NCBI GenBank assembly: GCA_902560445.1
Contig: CACELO010000007.1
Location: 1-47,098 of the forward strand
Origin: an uncultured Candidatus Poseidoniales archaeon
GTDB lineage: Archaea; Thermoplasmatota; Poseidoniia; Poseidoniales; Thalassarchaeaceae
DNA: 47,098 nucleotides
Reading direction: 5' to 3'
Part shown: in pieces, positions 33,978-42,269 of the stretch
Layout of the letters: each line of letters begins with the position of its first letter
Numbering within the stretch: the stretch's first letter is position 1
The notes under the pieces: model-generated
Told to the model about the DNA's origin: nothing
Seen by the model: the letters and a program-made list of their open reading frames with translations, nothing else
The model's database searches: none
Made by a program: the position numbers and the translations under genes

Positions 33978-34889
33978 ATGAGGTTTGTTGCCCATTGCAT
34001 GATTTGTTTGATGTTCGTGTCTTCATTTTCTGGTTGCCTGGCTAGCGAGGAGGATGTCGGTAGTGGACAATATATCGACGATGAGGAGGATTTGATTGAT
34101 TATATCGAAGAAGGAATCTGCGGCGATATTGATGGGGATGGAGTTCCCGATTGCCCATTGAGTGGGTATATCGAAGGAACTGATCCTTGGTGGTGTACCT
34201 CAAGCGGAATTGGTGGTCATCACGTAGACCCTGTTTATGAGAATGCAGAGAAGGGGAGGCTTAGTGACGAAATATGTGAGTCTCTTACCTATGAGTTGAA
34301 GGCTGCGATTGAGTGGTCTCAGGAGTGGCCCACACTAGGAGACGCTGAAGCTGCTGGATACAGTATGTCTGTTGAATATGTAGAAGGAATGGGGACTCAC
34401 CATGTTATACTCAATGATTTCTCAATGGAGGACCCCTCTTTCGATGCAGAAAATCCTGTGTTCCCAGGTACAACAATAGATTCTATGTTTGAATTTGAAA
34501 GACCTGAATTCCTAATGTATGGAGGAGAAGAAGAAGATTCTGAACTCGTCGGTTTCGCTTGGTTCGTACATTCTCCAGTGGATAGCCCTCCTGAGGGGTT
34601 CTCGGGTGAAAACGACTGGTGGCACCGGCATGAAATCATGTGTTTTAGGCCCAGTGATTTTGTATTCAGAGGAGAAGGTTTGACTGACGATGTCTGTGAA
34701 GAAAGGGGTGGTGAGAATATCAACCTAGAGGAGTATTGGATGGTACACGCTTGGATTGTTAGGCCTTGGTTGACTTTTGATGATGTATTCACCAATCATC
34801 ACCCATGCTTGTATGAAGAGGGGCCGGAGACTGACCCAGAAGCGGAATGTTGGTCTGAGAGTACTGAACATGTTGGCCATGAAATCTAA
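33978..34889 (+). CDS. His-rich secreted lipoprotein of unknown function
   Basis: This protein of about 303 residues starts at ATG 33978 (or GTG 33975) with a lipoprotein signal ending in FSGC. An acidic segment with DIDGDGVPDC follows, resembling a thrombospondin-3-type calcium loop. The body has conserved-looking histidine groups: GIGGHHVDP, GMGTHHVIL, WWHRHEIMC, MVHAWIV and NHHPC, plus paired cysteines, suggesting metal binding (perhaps copper or zinc). No enzyme family is recognised. It stands alone between pfdA (divergent) and the APS kinase fusion gene. Confidence 0.7.
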   Translation: MRFVAHCMICLMFVSSFSGCLASEEDVGSGQYIDDEEDLIDYIEEGICGDIDGDGVPDCPLSGYIEGTDPWWCTSSGIGGHHVDPVYENAEKGRLSDEICESLTYELKAAIEWSQEWPTLGDAEAAGYSMSVEYVEGMGTHHVILNDFSMEDPSFDAENPVFPGTTIDSMFEFERPEFLMYGGEEEDSELVGFAWFVHSPVDSPPEGFSGENDWWHRHEIMCFRPSDFVFRGEGLTDDVCEERGGENINLEEYWMVHAWIVRPWLTFDDVFTNHHPCLYEEGPETDPEAECWSESTEHVGHEI

Positions 34890-34963
34890 TTTTGGCCTTT
34901 AGCGATTGTCCCGTTGTAGTCAAATAGGGCCCGTCTGTCGCCCGACTGCTGGAAGGATATCCG

Positions 34964-35845
34964 ATGGGTAGAGTAGTTTGGTTCACAGGCCTATCAGGGG
35001 CCGGTAAAACCACCATTGCAATGGCTGCTGCAGAGCGATTTGGTTGTGAGGTTCTCGACGGCGATACTATTCGCGATTTCTTTGCTAACCACGACTTCAG
35101 TAGAGAAGGTAGAGAGAGGCACCTACTAGGTATTGCCAAAATGGCAAAGATGATCTCCAAGCACACCGATGTCCTATGTTCTTTCATCACTCCTTACGAA
35201 GATGTCCGAGAGAAGATTCTGGATATTCTTCCAGATGATGCATTAATGGTGCACGTCTCTACATCACTCGAGGTTTGTGAAGAGCGGGATGTGAAGGGTC
35301 TGTATGCAAAGGCAAGAACCGGAGAAATTACCAATTTCACAGGCATTTCGGACCCCTTTGATGAGCCTAAATGCGCTCATATTACCCTCAATTCAACTGG
35401 CGGAGAAGGTGGCTCGGTTGACGATATGGTCGAACAATTGGCTCACCTATTTGAGAAGAAAAAGGCGGTTCTGCTTCCCGGTCGATGGCAACCTCTCCAC
35501 GTTGGTCATGAATGGTTAATTCAAAGAGAGTTGGACCAAGGAAAGAGAGTTGTTGTTGGTATTCGTGATACGCCCGTATCGGAGTCTGACCCTTACTCTG
35601 CTGATATGCGGAAGAGGATGATCGAGCACCGCTATGAAGGAGAGAATGTGGAGGCTTGGATTATGCCTGATATCGAAGCCATATCCTATGGTCGGAAGGT
35701 CGGTTACGACCTACGTGAAGCTGATGACATTCCGCCAGAAGTATTTGCAGTGTCTGCAACTGGAGTTAGGGGTGGAAACAGAGCGAATGTGTCTCAGAAG
35801 GTCATGGAGTTCATGATTTCTGAGGGCATTTGGGATGGGGAATAA
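34964..35845 (+). CDS. cysC: adenylylsulfate kinase fused to HxGH nucleotidyltransferase
   Basis: This 293-residue protein has an N-terminal APS kinase (1-165) with Walker A GLSGAGKTT (9-17), DGDTIRD (32-38) and RDVKGLYAKARTGEI (108-122), making PAPS from APS. The C-terminal domain has GRWQPLHVGHEW with the HVGH motif at 179-182 and a late SATGVRGG block, as in cytidylyl-/NMN-adenylyltransferases. The HxGH fold is shared with ATP sulfurylase, but specific sulfurylase motifs are not obvious, so the second reaction is open. I have the impression that similar APS kinase-cytidylyltransferase fusions occur in marine phages, which I cannot verify here. It heads a region rich in sulfotransferases. 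Confidence 0.87.
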   Translation: MGRVVWFTGLSGAGKTTIAMAAAERFGCEVLDGDTIRDFFANHDFSREGRERHLLGIAKMAKMISKHTDVLCSFITPYEDVREKILDILPDDALMVHVSTSLEVCEERDVKGLYAKARTGEITNFTGISDPFDEPKCAHITLNSTGGEGGSVDDMVEQLAHLFEKKKAVLLPGRWQPLHVGHEWLIQRELDQGKRVVVGIRDTPVSESDPYSADMRKRMIEHRYEGENVEAWIMPDIEAISYGRKVGYDLREADDIPPEVFAVSATGVRGGNRANVSQKVMEFMISEGIWDGE

Positions 35846-35848
35846 CTC

Positions 35849-35989
35849 GTGTTTGACAGGGTAATATTTTGGTTAATCGAGAAGGAAGTTGAATTGATTG
35901 TTAACTTGCTTCGTTTAATAGTTAAGCACCCCGCAAAATCAGCCATTTGTTTGACTGCCTTGGGTTTGTTAGTGTATTACAACATTTGA
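35849..35989 (+). CDS. putative small membrane protein (46 residues)
   Basis: A GTG at 35849, four bases after the APS kinase fusion stop, opens a 46-codon frame: an amphipathic N-terminal part with IEKEVELIVNLLRLIVKHP, then a hydrophobic helix (SAICLTALGLLVYY) to a TGA. Position and hydrophobicity favour a real coupled gene. No family is recognised, and a chance frame cannot be excluded. Confidence 0.45.
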   Translation: MFDRVIFWLIEKEVELIVNLLRLIVKHPAKSAICLTALGLLVYYNI

Positions 35990-36014
35990 ATAGCAATGCT
36001 GGCTATTTCGTATT

Positions 36015-36761
36015 GTGACTGAGCCCTTCACCGTCCCCTTGTTTGTGTTGCCTATGGGTATTTTCCCAATGTGCCAAGAGCCGTTAAGGGTGTTTGAGCC
36101 AAGATACAAACAGATGCTTGATGACTGTGTCTTGAATAATTCTGAGTTTGGTTACATCGCAGGAAATATTGACGGAGGCAGCGAAAATGGTTGGAGTTTG
36201 CCGGCAGAATATGGCGTTCTTACCTCCGCAGAGAATCTTCAGGAGCAAGGGACAAATCTGATGTTTACTGCATATGGTGAAAAAAGATTCAGGGTTATGA
36301 AAATAATTCCCGCGGCGCTCTCTGCCGAAGATTTTGGAGATGTATTTCCGTCCGTTGACGAACTAGTGGAGCGATACATTGAGGGCAACACGGAAGGAAA
36401 ATTGTACATCAGGGCCGAAGTAGAGATTTTGCCTCCTGTGGATGGCGTTATTGATGGCGACGATTGGATGGATATCTTGGAAATGTGGGCGTGGCAGATT
36501 GTCGAGATGTCTGGTATGTTTCGAAATGAGGTGTTGGTTCTATCAGAAGTTTTCTCGGTTCTGAAATCTGAGTTTACACCTTATTCAGAGTATTCTCTGT
36601 GGTTCGCTTGCCATTCGTTATTAGATTCCGTTGATGATCGGCAAACCGCTCTCGCTTCTACATCGGCAAGCGAGATTATGCAATTACTGAAGATGACTGT
36701 TACAGAAAAAAACACCCAGTTGAAGGCAATTCGTTCAGTTATGGAAAACGACTCTGAGTAA
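36015..36761 (+). CDS. LON substrate-binding (N-terminal) domain protein
   Basis: This 248-residue protein is made of a stand-alone Lon N-terminal-like domain: VPLFVLPMGIFPMCQEPLRVFEPRY at the start (shown by the PLFVLP and PLRVFEPRY motifs), a FGYI strand and FTAYGEKRFRV later. No AAA or protease domain follows, so it is not the Lon protease. Such proteins are widespread and may recognise protein substrates; their function is mostly unknown. GTG 36015 is the only reasonable start since the conserved motif begins at residue 8. Confidence 0.82.
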   Translation: MTEPFTVPLFVLPMGIFPMCQEPLRVFEPRYKQMLDDCVLNNSEFGYIAGNIDGGSENGWSLPAEYGVLTSAENLQEQGTNLMFTAYGEKRFRVMKIIPAALSAEDFGDVFPSVDELVERYIEGNTEGKLYIRAEVEILPPVDGVIDGDDWMDILEMWAWQIVEMSGMFRNEVLVLSEVFSVLKSEFTPYSEYSLWFACHSLLDSVDDRQTALASTSASEIMQLLKMTVTEKNTQLKAIRSVMENDSE

Positions 36762-36809
36762 GTGTCTCGGAGTCTGTATACTCATAACTACGTAGTTTAG
36801 GCGAGTTGT

Positions 36810-37688
36810 ATGGTTGAAGTGCCTGAAGTAGGTGCTTTCTTGCTCGGCGCGCCTAAGTGTGGCACTACTTGGTTGGCTGAAGTTTTGACGCAGCACCCTG
36901 AAATCTGTGTCTCTGACCCTAAGGAGCCGAATATTGTAGCTAGCCACAAAGGAACCTTTGGACGAGATGATTCGGAGCCCGATTGGGTAGAATATGCGGA
37001 TTGCTTCGATGGAGATGGTTTGCGGATTGATTGTTCGGTTCATGCAATGGCTTGCCCAGTTGCTCCTTTGCGTGTGGTAAATAATTGGCCTAATGCGCGC
37101 CTTATCATTTGTCTTCGAGAGCCTGTTAGTCGAACCGTTTCTCATTGGAACATGATTCTAGATACGAAAGAAGATCGTGAAAATGGTGCAGATTGGAGTG
37201 AGTTTCGGTCGGCTTGGGATGATTCTCGCCTATCTGATGACACCTTGTATGGAGCCGCGGTTGCAAGATGGTTGGAACATTTTGAGAGAGAATCGATTCT
37301 GTTGATTGAGGCGAATCGTATGCGGCATGATGCTTCTATGGTTTTAGAAGAAGTTTGTAATCATCTTTCTATATCTTCTCACTCGTTTGATTTGGATTCT
37401 GTACATAATGCGAATACTGCCGCAGACCGACGGCCGATGACTGTGTTTGGCCGTATTTTCCGATTCACTGCGAGTCTGCTACCTGGTTTCATCAAAGGCC
37501 CTATCGTCAGAAGATTGCAGGCTAGAGGAGTGAATGTGTACAAGATGCCTGTTCTGTCTGGCAGGGCCCCTGCAAAGAGAGAAATCACTGAGGGGCAAAG
37601 GAATTTGTTAGCCAAAGAGGTGAATGCTGATTTGGTATTGCTGGAAGAGTCTATGGGTTTTGATTGTTCGAAGTGGCACATTCAATGA
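36810..37688 (+). CDS. PAPS-dependent sulfotransferase
   Basis: This 292-residue protein has the 5'-phosphosulfate-binding loop GAPKCGTTWL near residues 13-22 and the 3'-phosphate-binding segment LREPVSRTVSHWNM near 108. These are the two defining motifs of cytosolic- and NDST-like sulfotransferases. It would transfer sulfate from PAPS to a carbohydrate or other hydroxyl acceptor, probably for the cell surface; the acceptor is unknown. It lies between the LON-domain gene (+) and the convergent CysQ-like gene, four bases apart at the stops. Confidence 0.87.
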   Translation: MVEVPEVGAFLLGAPKCGTTWLAEVLTQHPEICVSDPKEPNIVASHKGTFGRDDSEPDWVEYADCFDGDGLRIDCSVHAMACPVAPLRVVNNWPNARLIICLREPVSRTVSHWNMILDTKEDRENGADWSEFRSAWDDSRLSDDTLYGAAVARWLEHFERESILLIEANRMRHDASMVLEEVCNHLSISSHSFDLDSVHNANTAADRRPMTVFGRIFRFTASLLPGFIKGPIVRRLQARGVNVYKMPVLSGRAPAKREITEGQRNLLAKEVNADLVLLEESMGFDCSKWHIQ

Positions 37689-37692
37689 CGAA

Positions 37693-38862
37693 TCATTGAT
37701 GTTGAATCCATATCTCTGTCCATCGATTATCTGCAGCAACTAGGAAGTACGGATTGAGTACTTCTTCAACCAAGTCGTAGTCTAGTGTTTTTCCGTTCGG
37801 ACCGACTACTATTCCTCCGGCGCCTGAGACTACAGCATGTGCGGCGGCAATATCCCAACAGGAAGTCGGGCCGAATCTTGGATAGATATCTGCCCCTCCT
37901 TCGGCAACAATGCAGGCCTTGAGTGAAGACCCCATTCGGACTAATTCGTGTTCTCCGACGGCTTCAGCGAATGATTCGTCCTTTTCTCCTCGGTGAGAAC
38001 CACTGGCAACTAATTTCACCTTACCTTCAGTTGGTCGCACCATCATTGGGCCCGACCCTTCTGGGCCGTTTCGCTGGGAAGCTGTCAAGGCGCCCCCAAA
38101 CCAAGTGGTATTGGATGCAGGAGCATGGACTACACCAAACAGGGGTTTCCATCTAGAGTCGTTACGCTGCATCAAAGCAATATTGACAGTAAACATACCA
38201 TTTCTCTTGATGAATTCCTTTGTTCCGTCCAATGGATCAACTAGCCAACATGTGTTAGTTGACATAGGGTCGCCAACCCTTCCTTCTTCGGACACGATAG
38301 GGGTGGAATCGATTGACTGTAAGCCTGCTACAATTACTTCATGGGCTGCGATATCTGCTTTTGTTAGAGGGGATTCGTCTCCTTTCTGTGTGATTTTGAA
38401 GTCGTCAGCGTTCTCGTAGACGTCCATGATTGCTTCACCGGCTTGGATTGCTATCTCAACGATTTTTTCGGGGGTGAATGGTATGGGTGGTTTGGGAGAA
38501 TTTTTAGTTAATTGTCCCTCTATATGGTCCTTCAAAAGTTCAACCGAACCACCAAATGAGGTTAGTTCTTCATCTGTTGCAAGCATAACAAAACCTGAGT
38601 TGGTTTTGGCCACGATGCATGGTGTCTTTCCTTCCGTGGCCTGCTTGACTTCTTCGGGCCTCTCGTTCAAATGAACTAGGTGAAATGGTATTTCTGAAGT
38701 TTTTCTCCATTTCTTCATCTCTCCCTTTTCCCAAGCGACACTATGGGTTATGTCGCAGAGTGAGCAATGTTGGCCTCTGAATGCGACTCCCATCACGTAA
38801 CGTAATTCCCCAAGTAAGCCGCCATCTGCGTGGTACACCCCGTACATCGATTCGAAATTCAT
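37693..38862 (-). CDS. cysQ: CysQ-like 3'(2'),5'-bisphosphate nucleotidase with N-terminal CxxC-DITH domain
   Basis: This protein of about 389 residues has two parts. Residues 1-125 are a separate domain with HADGGLLGELRYVMG, then CSLCDITH (33-40), a possible metal or redox site. Residues 130-389 are an inositol-monophosphatase-fold CysQ: GDESPLTKAD (161-170), SEEG (191-194), DPLDGTKEF (209-217) and a late TSCWDIAAAHAVVSGAGG. CysQ removes the 3'-phosphate of PAP, the product inhibitor of sulfotransferases, or of PAPS. ATG 38862 is used; GTG 38871 is an alternative. Its place beside two sulfotransferase genes and the APS kinase fusion fits PAPS turnover. The N-terminal domain is not part of usual CysQ. 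Confidence 0.87.
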   Translation of the reverse strand: MNFESMYGVYHADGGLLGELRYVMGVAFRGQHCSLCDITHSVAWEKGEMKKWRKTSEIPFHLVHLNERPEEVKQATEGKTPCIVAKTNSGFVMLATDEELTSFGGSVELLKDHIEGQLTKNSPKPPIPFTPEKIVEIAIQAGEAIMDVYENADDFKITQKGDESPLTKADIAAHEVIVAGLQSIDSTPIVSEEGRVGDPMSTNTCWLVDPLDGTKEFIKRNGMFTVNIALMQRNDSRWKPLFGVVHAPASNTTWFGGALTASQRNGPEGSGPMMVRPTEGKVKLVASGSHRGEKDESFAEAVGEHELVRMGSSLKACIVAEGGADIYPRFGPTSCWDIAAAHAVVSGAGGIVVGPNGKTLDYDLVEEVLNPYFLVAADNRWTEIWIQHQ

Positions 38863-38876
38863 CTTCAACACCGGGT

Positions 38877-39413
38877 TCAGAATTCTTGGAGTTCGTCTGA
38901 TGCTTTTTCCAAAGTATCTCTAGCATTTTCTGATAGATGTTGCATGAATGGATCATCGTCGCCTACGATGGTTTTCCATGAATTCATTGTTCGTTGCCAA
39001 ATCTCCTGTTCGGAATTCCACTCGAGCCATCGGTCGACGAAGTCGCAATGGCGTTGTACTTCTTCATCGTCCTCGGACATCTTACGAAGAATTGTATTCG
39101 TCTGAGAGAGGATTATTCCGAATGGAGCGTTTAATTTGTATGTTGTAAAGGGGTTTCGTTCCTGAACAACAGTTAGGTGTTCGCGCCATAGTCCAAACGT
39201 TACGTCATACATCCAGCCGATTGAGAGGACTATTACTACCACTCCTCCAAATATTGCTAAGAGGCCTAAGTAAGTGGGAGATATTCCCATCACAGAGTCC
39301 ATTTCTTCAAATCTCCAACTAGCTAAAGGCCAGATTAGGAGAGTCAATGTTGTACACCAAAAACCCATGGAAATAAGGGTCTGGCTCTGCTGTATTCGCC
39401 AGTATTGGCGCAT
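38877..39413 (-). CDS. two-helix membrane protein of unknown function
   Basis: This protein of about 178 residues has two N-terminal membrane helices (roughly residues 13-33 and 50-72) followed by a cytoplasmic-looking helical domain rich in Trp, Asp and Glu (YKLNAPFGIIL, DFVDRWLEWNSEQEIW). Similarity to a known family was not recognised. The start could be ATG 39413 or an in-frame GTG at 39431. It immediately precedes the CysQ-like gene on the same strand, so joint transcription is likely. Confidence 0.6.
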   Translation of the reverse strand: MRQYWRIQQSQTLISMGFWCTTLTLLIWPLASWRFEEMDSVMGISPTYLGLLAIFGGVVVIVLSIGWMYDVTFGLWREHLTVVQERNPFTTYKLNAPFGIILSQTNTILRKMSEDDEEVQRHCDFVDRWLEWNSEQEIWQRTMNSWKTIVGDDDPFMQHLSENARDTLEKASDELQEF

Positions 39414-39521
39414 GGCTGTCTTCTTCAGCACGGATGGGGCTCCTTGCTATCCTCTTTCACGATTGCGCACACACGTCGTGCCCGGAAGTGGTTCGGCCTT
39501 ACTTATTGGAGCCGTGGTGTA

Positions 39522-40460
39522 TCAATGCGATATTATGAGGCTAGGGTCGATATACGATTCGAGATTATCGAGGAACTCTATCTCTTCTGTGAAGGCGGCT
39601 TCTAAGTCGGCGCGTTGCTCTAAGCTGAGTTCTGGTCTTAGGGTTTTCTTTGGTTTAAACCCAGGACGGCGTAAGGGGTCGAAAATCATCCTTCGAAGGT
39701 TGTGAGAAGGGAGGAGGATCTTGGTGAGTTTTACGAGAAATGTAGGGGGTTGGCGAAGGAATCTAGCCCATCCTGCTTTGTTCATATCGCCGCCCTCGTT
39801 GTGGTGAGGTAATTTTTTGTCTTTAGGGAAGGGTGATTCCCCGAGCCATTCGAGGATGCTGTTGAGGGTGGCTAAGGAATCGTTTCTAATCGAAGAAAGT
39901 GGGATTATTCGGATGCGGTTTGATTTCACTCCGCCCAGGGCTTCGACCCAATGTAATGTTGGATGTTTGAGGCGAGGGAAGGCGAGGAAGCTCCAGGTTT
40001 GTGAGTCATCTGGGTTTGCTTGGTAATCACCGGCTGCTGCTGCAGCGAGCATTTCTGATTGGTTAACGTTGTAGTCGACTAATCGCTTTGAGTGTTCTTG
40101 ATGCATGCTGAGCATCAATTCTATTGGGTCGCGAAGTGTGATGATTACTCGCGCATCCGGCATTTGATCACGGGCGGTTGTTACTGCTCTTTCAGAATAG
40201 AGGTGAAATACGGATTTATCCATCACCCAAGGTTCGTCACTATATTTGTGAAATTCTGGTTCGGGGGTGATGATCGTGTGCCCCTTTGGGTGGATTGGAG
40301 CGGTTGGAAATTCCGCCACGCCCGCCATTAGAAAGTGGCTTTCATTAGGCCATGGGTGGAAAATAGATTCGTGGGTTCGAAGCCAATGCATGAGGGATGT
40401 TGTACCTGTCTTCGGCCCGCCAATGAGCAAGAGGTTCGGGGTCTGGTTGTACCTACGCAA
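39522..40460 (-). CDS. second sulfotransferase family protein
   Basis: This 312-residue protein has the PAPS-binding loop IGGPKTGTTSL (residues 13-23) and the 3'-phosphate segment TLRDPIELMLSMHQEH near 110-125, typical of heparan-like or general sulfotransferases. It is only distantly similar to the sulfotransferase at 36810, so the two probably have different acceptors. The start is TTG 40460, supported by AGGAGG seven bases upstream. No signal peptide is visible, so it acts on a cytoplasmic precursor or lipid-linked sugar. Confidence 0.86.
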   Translation of the reverse strand: MRRYNQTPNLLLIGGPKTGTTSLMHWLRTHESIFHPWPNESHFLMAGVAEFPTAPIHPKGHTIITPEPEFHKYSDEPWVMDKSVFHLYSERAVTTARDQMPDARVIITLRDPIELMLSMHQEHSKRLVDYNVNQSEMLAAAAAGDYQANPDDSQTWSFLAFPRLKHPTLHWVEALGGVKSNRIRIIPLSSIRNDSLATLNSILEWLGESPFPKDKKLPHHNEGGDMNKAGWARFLRQPPTFLVKLTKILLPSHNLRRMIFDPLRRPGFKPKKTLRPELSLEQRADLEAAFTEEIEFLDNLESYIDPSLIISH

Positions 40461-40467
40461 TCTAATT

Positions 40468-40473
40468 CCTCCT
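40468..40473 (-). promoter_or_regulatory. ribosome binding site fixing a TTG start
   Basis: AGGAGG on the minus strand lies seven bases before TTG 40460, deciding the start of the second sulfotransferase. Confidence 0.6.
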
Positions 40474-40533
40474 GCTTATCGCGTGGGGATACTGGTATTG
40501 AACGACGCGCTAAGGTACATCCGAATGTGAGAA

Positions 40534-40800
40534 TTATTCTTCTTCATTACGCGCAGGGGGTGCTGAGAAATCGTGTGTGTCACGGAAGTGGGCCATAACT
40601 CGGGGTTCTGTTGAATCTGTTGGATCAATTTGAGATAATGAGTCGATGTTGATGAAGCGTCGAGATGTTCCATGGCGGCTACCGAAGTTTGAGTAGACTA
40701 GGTGTTTTGCCTGTTCCTCATCGGTAGCTACGACATCTAGAGAGTAGTTTTGGTTGGTCCTTCCATTACGGAATGTACCAACGGCTCGGTATGCCTTCAT
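40534..40800 (-). CDS. rplX: large ribosomal subunit protein eL20 (LX)
   Basis: This 88-residue protein begins MKAYRAVGTFRNGR and continues with NYSLDVVATDEEQAKHLVYSNFGSRH and RRFINIDSL, the ordinary pattern of archaeal LX/eL20, a protein of the 50S subunit with eukaryotic counterparts. The C-terminal extension after residue 60 is acidic and disordered-looking. ATG 40800 is preferred over an upstream ATG at 40845 because the family starts at MKxxRxxG and a TATA-like TTAAAA lies about 26 bases upstream. Confidence 0.92.
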   Translation of the reverse strand: MKAYRAVGTFRNGRTNQNYSLDVVATDEEQAKHLVYSNFGSRHGTSRRFINIDSLSQIDPTDSTEPRVMAHFRDTHDFSAPPARNEEE

Positions 40801-40851
40801 GGCATTCGCGACCCAAGTTTGTGTTTTAACCCAAACGGATGGCATTCGCGA
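40799..40851. repeat. pair of 13-base direct repeats at the eL20 promoter
   Basis: ATGGCATTCGCGA occurs at 40799-40811 and again at 40839-40851, a 40-base period, bracketing the putative TATA box of eL20. It may be a local duplication or a repeated regulator site. Confidence 0.5.
40824..40829 (-). promoter_or_regulatory. TATA-like box for eL20
   Basis: TTAAAA on the minus strand is about 24-29 bases upstream of ATG 40800, implying leaderless transcription and supporting the short start. It lies between two copies of the 13-base direct repeat described at 40799-40851. Confidence 0.4.
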
Positions 40852-40939
40852 AAAGAAAATGAGTGAGGAAGTCGTAATGATTGGCTGATTATACCCTCAA
40901 AATTGAAGTGCGTCGAGGTCGCGATTCTTCTCGATTGTC

Positions 40940-41422
40940 GTGGCGGTAGAAGAAGTCGGCGTTGATGGGTCGTCTGAATCTAGTCCAATGAATAAGGAAG
41001 ATTTGTTGGCTCACCTCAACGCGTTTCCAAAAAACCGTTTGGTCGAAGAGGTTGTTTCGATGTGGGAAGAATTGGGTGAGTTGGAACGTGAGCTTGCCAT
41101 GGCCAGGCAACGCGCACGAGCGCTTGATGGAGAACTAGTGAATGTGCGTTCAAAATCTGGAGGTCGTGCGGATTTGGCTGAATTAGAAGAGAGGTTTCGT
41201 GTCGCTGAAGCTCGACGTAGTCAGTTGGAAACAATGTTGGCTAATGAGCAAGGTCGGCGAAAGGACTTGGAAGAGGTCGTTGGTGCAGGCCGTGTTGATG
41301 AGTTAAGGCGAGAAAATGCGGCTCTTATTCGTCGTGAAGAGGAACATATGTTGTTGATTCTAGATATGGAATCTAAGATAGATCAATTGATGGGAATTAT
41401 TGCAGGACTACAAAACGAATAG
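40940..41422 (+). CDS. coiled-coil protein of unknown function
   Basis: This protein of up to 160 residues is mostly one long charged coiled coil (about residues 35-158; ELGELERELAMARQRARAL, then DLAELEERFRVAEARRSQLE). The first part has NKEDLLAHLNAFPKNRLVEEV. GTG 40940 gives the full length; ATG 40988 would shorten it by 16 residues. A TATA-like TTATA at 40889-40893 could serve it. It is divergent from eL20 and convergent with GGGP synthase. No family recognised; structural or partner-binding role is the most that can be said. Confidence 0.65.
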   Translation: MAVEEVGVDGSSESSPMNKEDLLAHLNAFPKNRLVEEVVSMWEELGELERELAMARQRARALDGELVNVRSKSGGRADLAELEERFRVAEARRSQLETMLANEQGRRKDLEEVVGAGRVDELRRENAALIRREEEHMLLILDMESKIDQLMGIIAGLQNE

Positions 41423-41424
41423 AA

Positions 41425-42237
41425 TTATGAATTCATTATTGAGATAAATTCTGACAAGACTCTTTGTAGTTCGTCTGCATCATCAAATGATTCTGTTAGG
41501 TTGCCAGTAATTATCCAATCTGCACCGGCTTGTACTGCTTTTCGAGCGGTTTCCCCATCTCTTATTCCGCCACCTACAACTAGAGTAAGGTTGCATGAAT
41601 TACGAGCTGCCCGAATCAGTTCTTCGCTGACGGGGGTGGTTGCTCCACTCCCCGCCTCAAGATAGAGGAGTTCGAAACCGTAGGATTCTGCTGTCATGGC
41701 ATAAGCCGAAGCCCTTTCTGTTTGGTCCGCTTCGAGTAGGTCTGCTTTTCCTACTTCTCCTACTCTTCCTCCTGGGGAGCAAACAACATATCCCATTGGT
41801 AGAGTTTCAACCCCGGCCTGGTGAATGAATGGTGCGCCTGCTAATTGTTCCTCGATCAGGAATTTTGGGGTTGTGCTGTTCATGAGCATCATGAATGTAA
41901 TTCCGTCTGCAGAAGGAGACAGGGCGGCTGCGCCTGCTGGGAATAGTACGATTGGTACGCTCCAAGATTCTTCGTCGAGTTCCGAATCTTGGGTAGATGC
42001 CCACGTAACTAACTCTAGAGCTTCTTTGATGGCTACTACTGTGTTGTGGACATTTTTCATATCAGTGCCCGTCGAACCGCCTACTAATACCATACTAGAG
42101 CCGGCTGATACCGCCGCCATACATCGTTTTGCAGCAATTTCTGGTGGTTGGTCAGCTGGATCTATGAGGATGGCGTGCCTAGCTCCATCAGTGGTGTTGC
42201 TGACATAACGGAGGGTCGGGCCTGGTACTCCCACCAT
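41425..42237 (-). CDS. geranylgeranylglyceryl phosphate synthase
   Basis: This 270-residue TIM-barrel prenyltransferase joins geranylgeranyl diphosphate to sn-glycerol-1-phosphate, the first committed ether-lipid step of Archaea. Phosphate-binding and substrate motifs are visible: VLVGGSTGT near residue 51, SADGITFMMLMNS, YLEAGSGA and VVGGGIRDGE. It is somewhat longer than usual (about 245-255). It is followed upstream on the same strand by the reductase-like and ferredoxin genes, which would fit later saturation of the isoprenoid chains. Confidence 0.93.
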   Translation of the reverse strand: MVGVPGPTLRYVSNTTDGARHAILIDPADQPPEIAAKRCMAAVSAGSSMVLVGGSTGTDMKNVHNTVVAIKEALELVTWASTQDSELDEESWSVPIVLFPAGAAALSPSADGITFMMLMNSTTPKFLIEEQLAGAPFIHQAGVETLPMGYVVCSPGGRVGEVGKADLLEADQTERASAYAMTAESYGFELLYLEAGSGATTPVSEELIRAARNSCNLTLVVGGGIRDGETARKAVQAGADWIITGNLTESFDDADELQRVLSEFISIMNS

Positions 42238-42269
42238 GACCTTGCGTAGCGATTTACTGTCTAAGTGTT

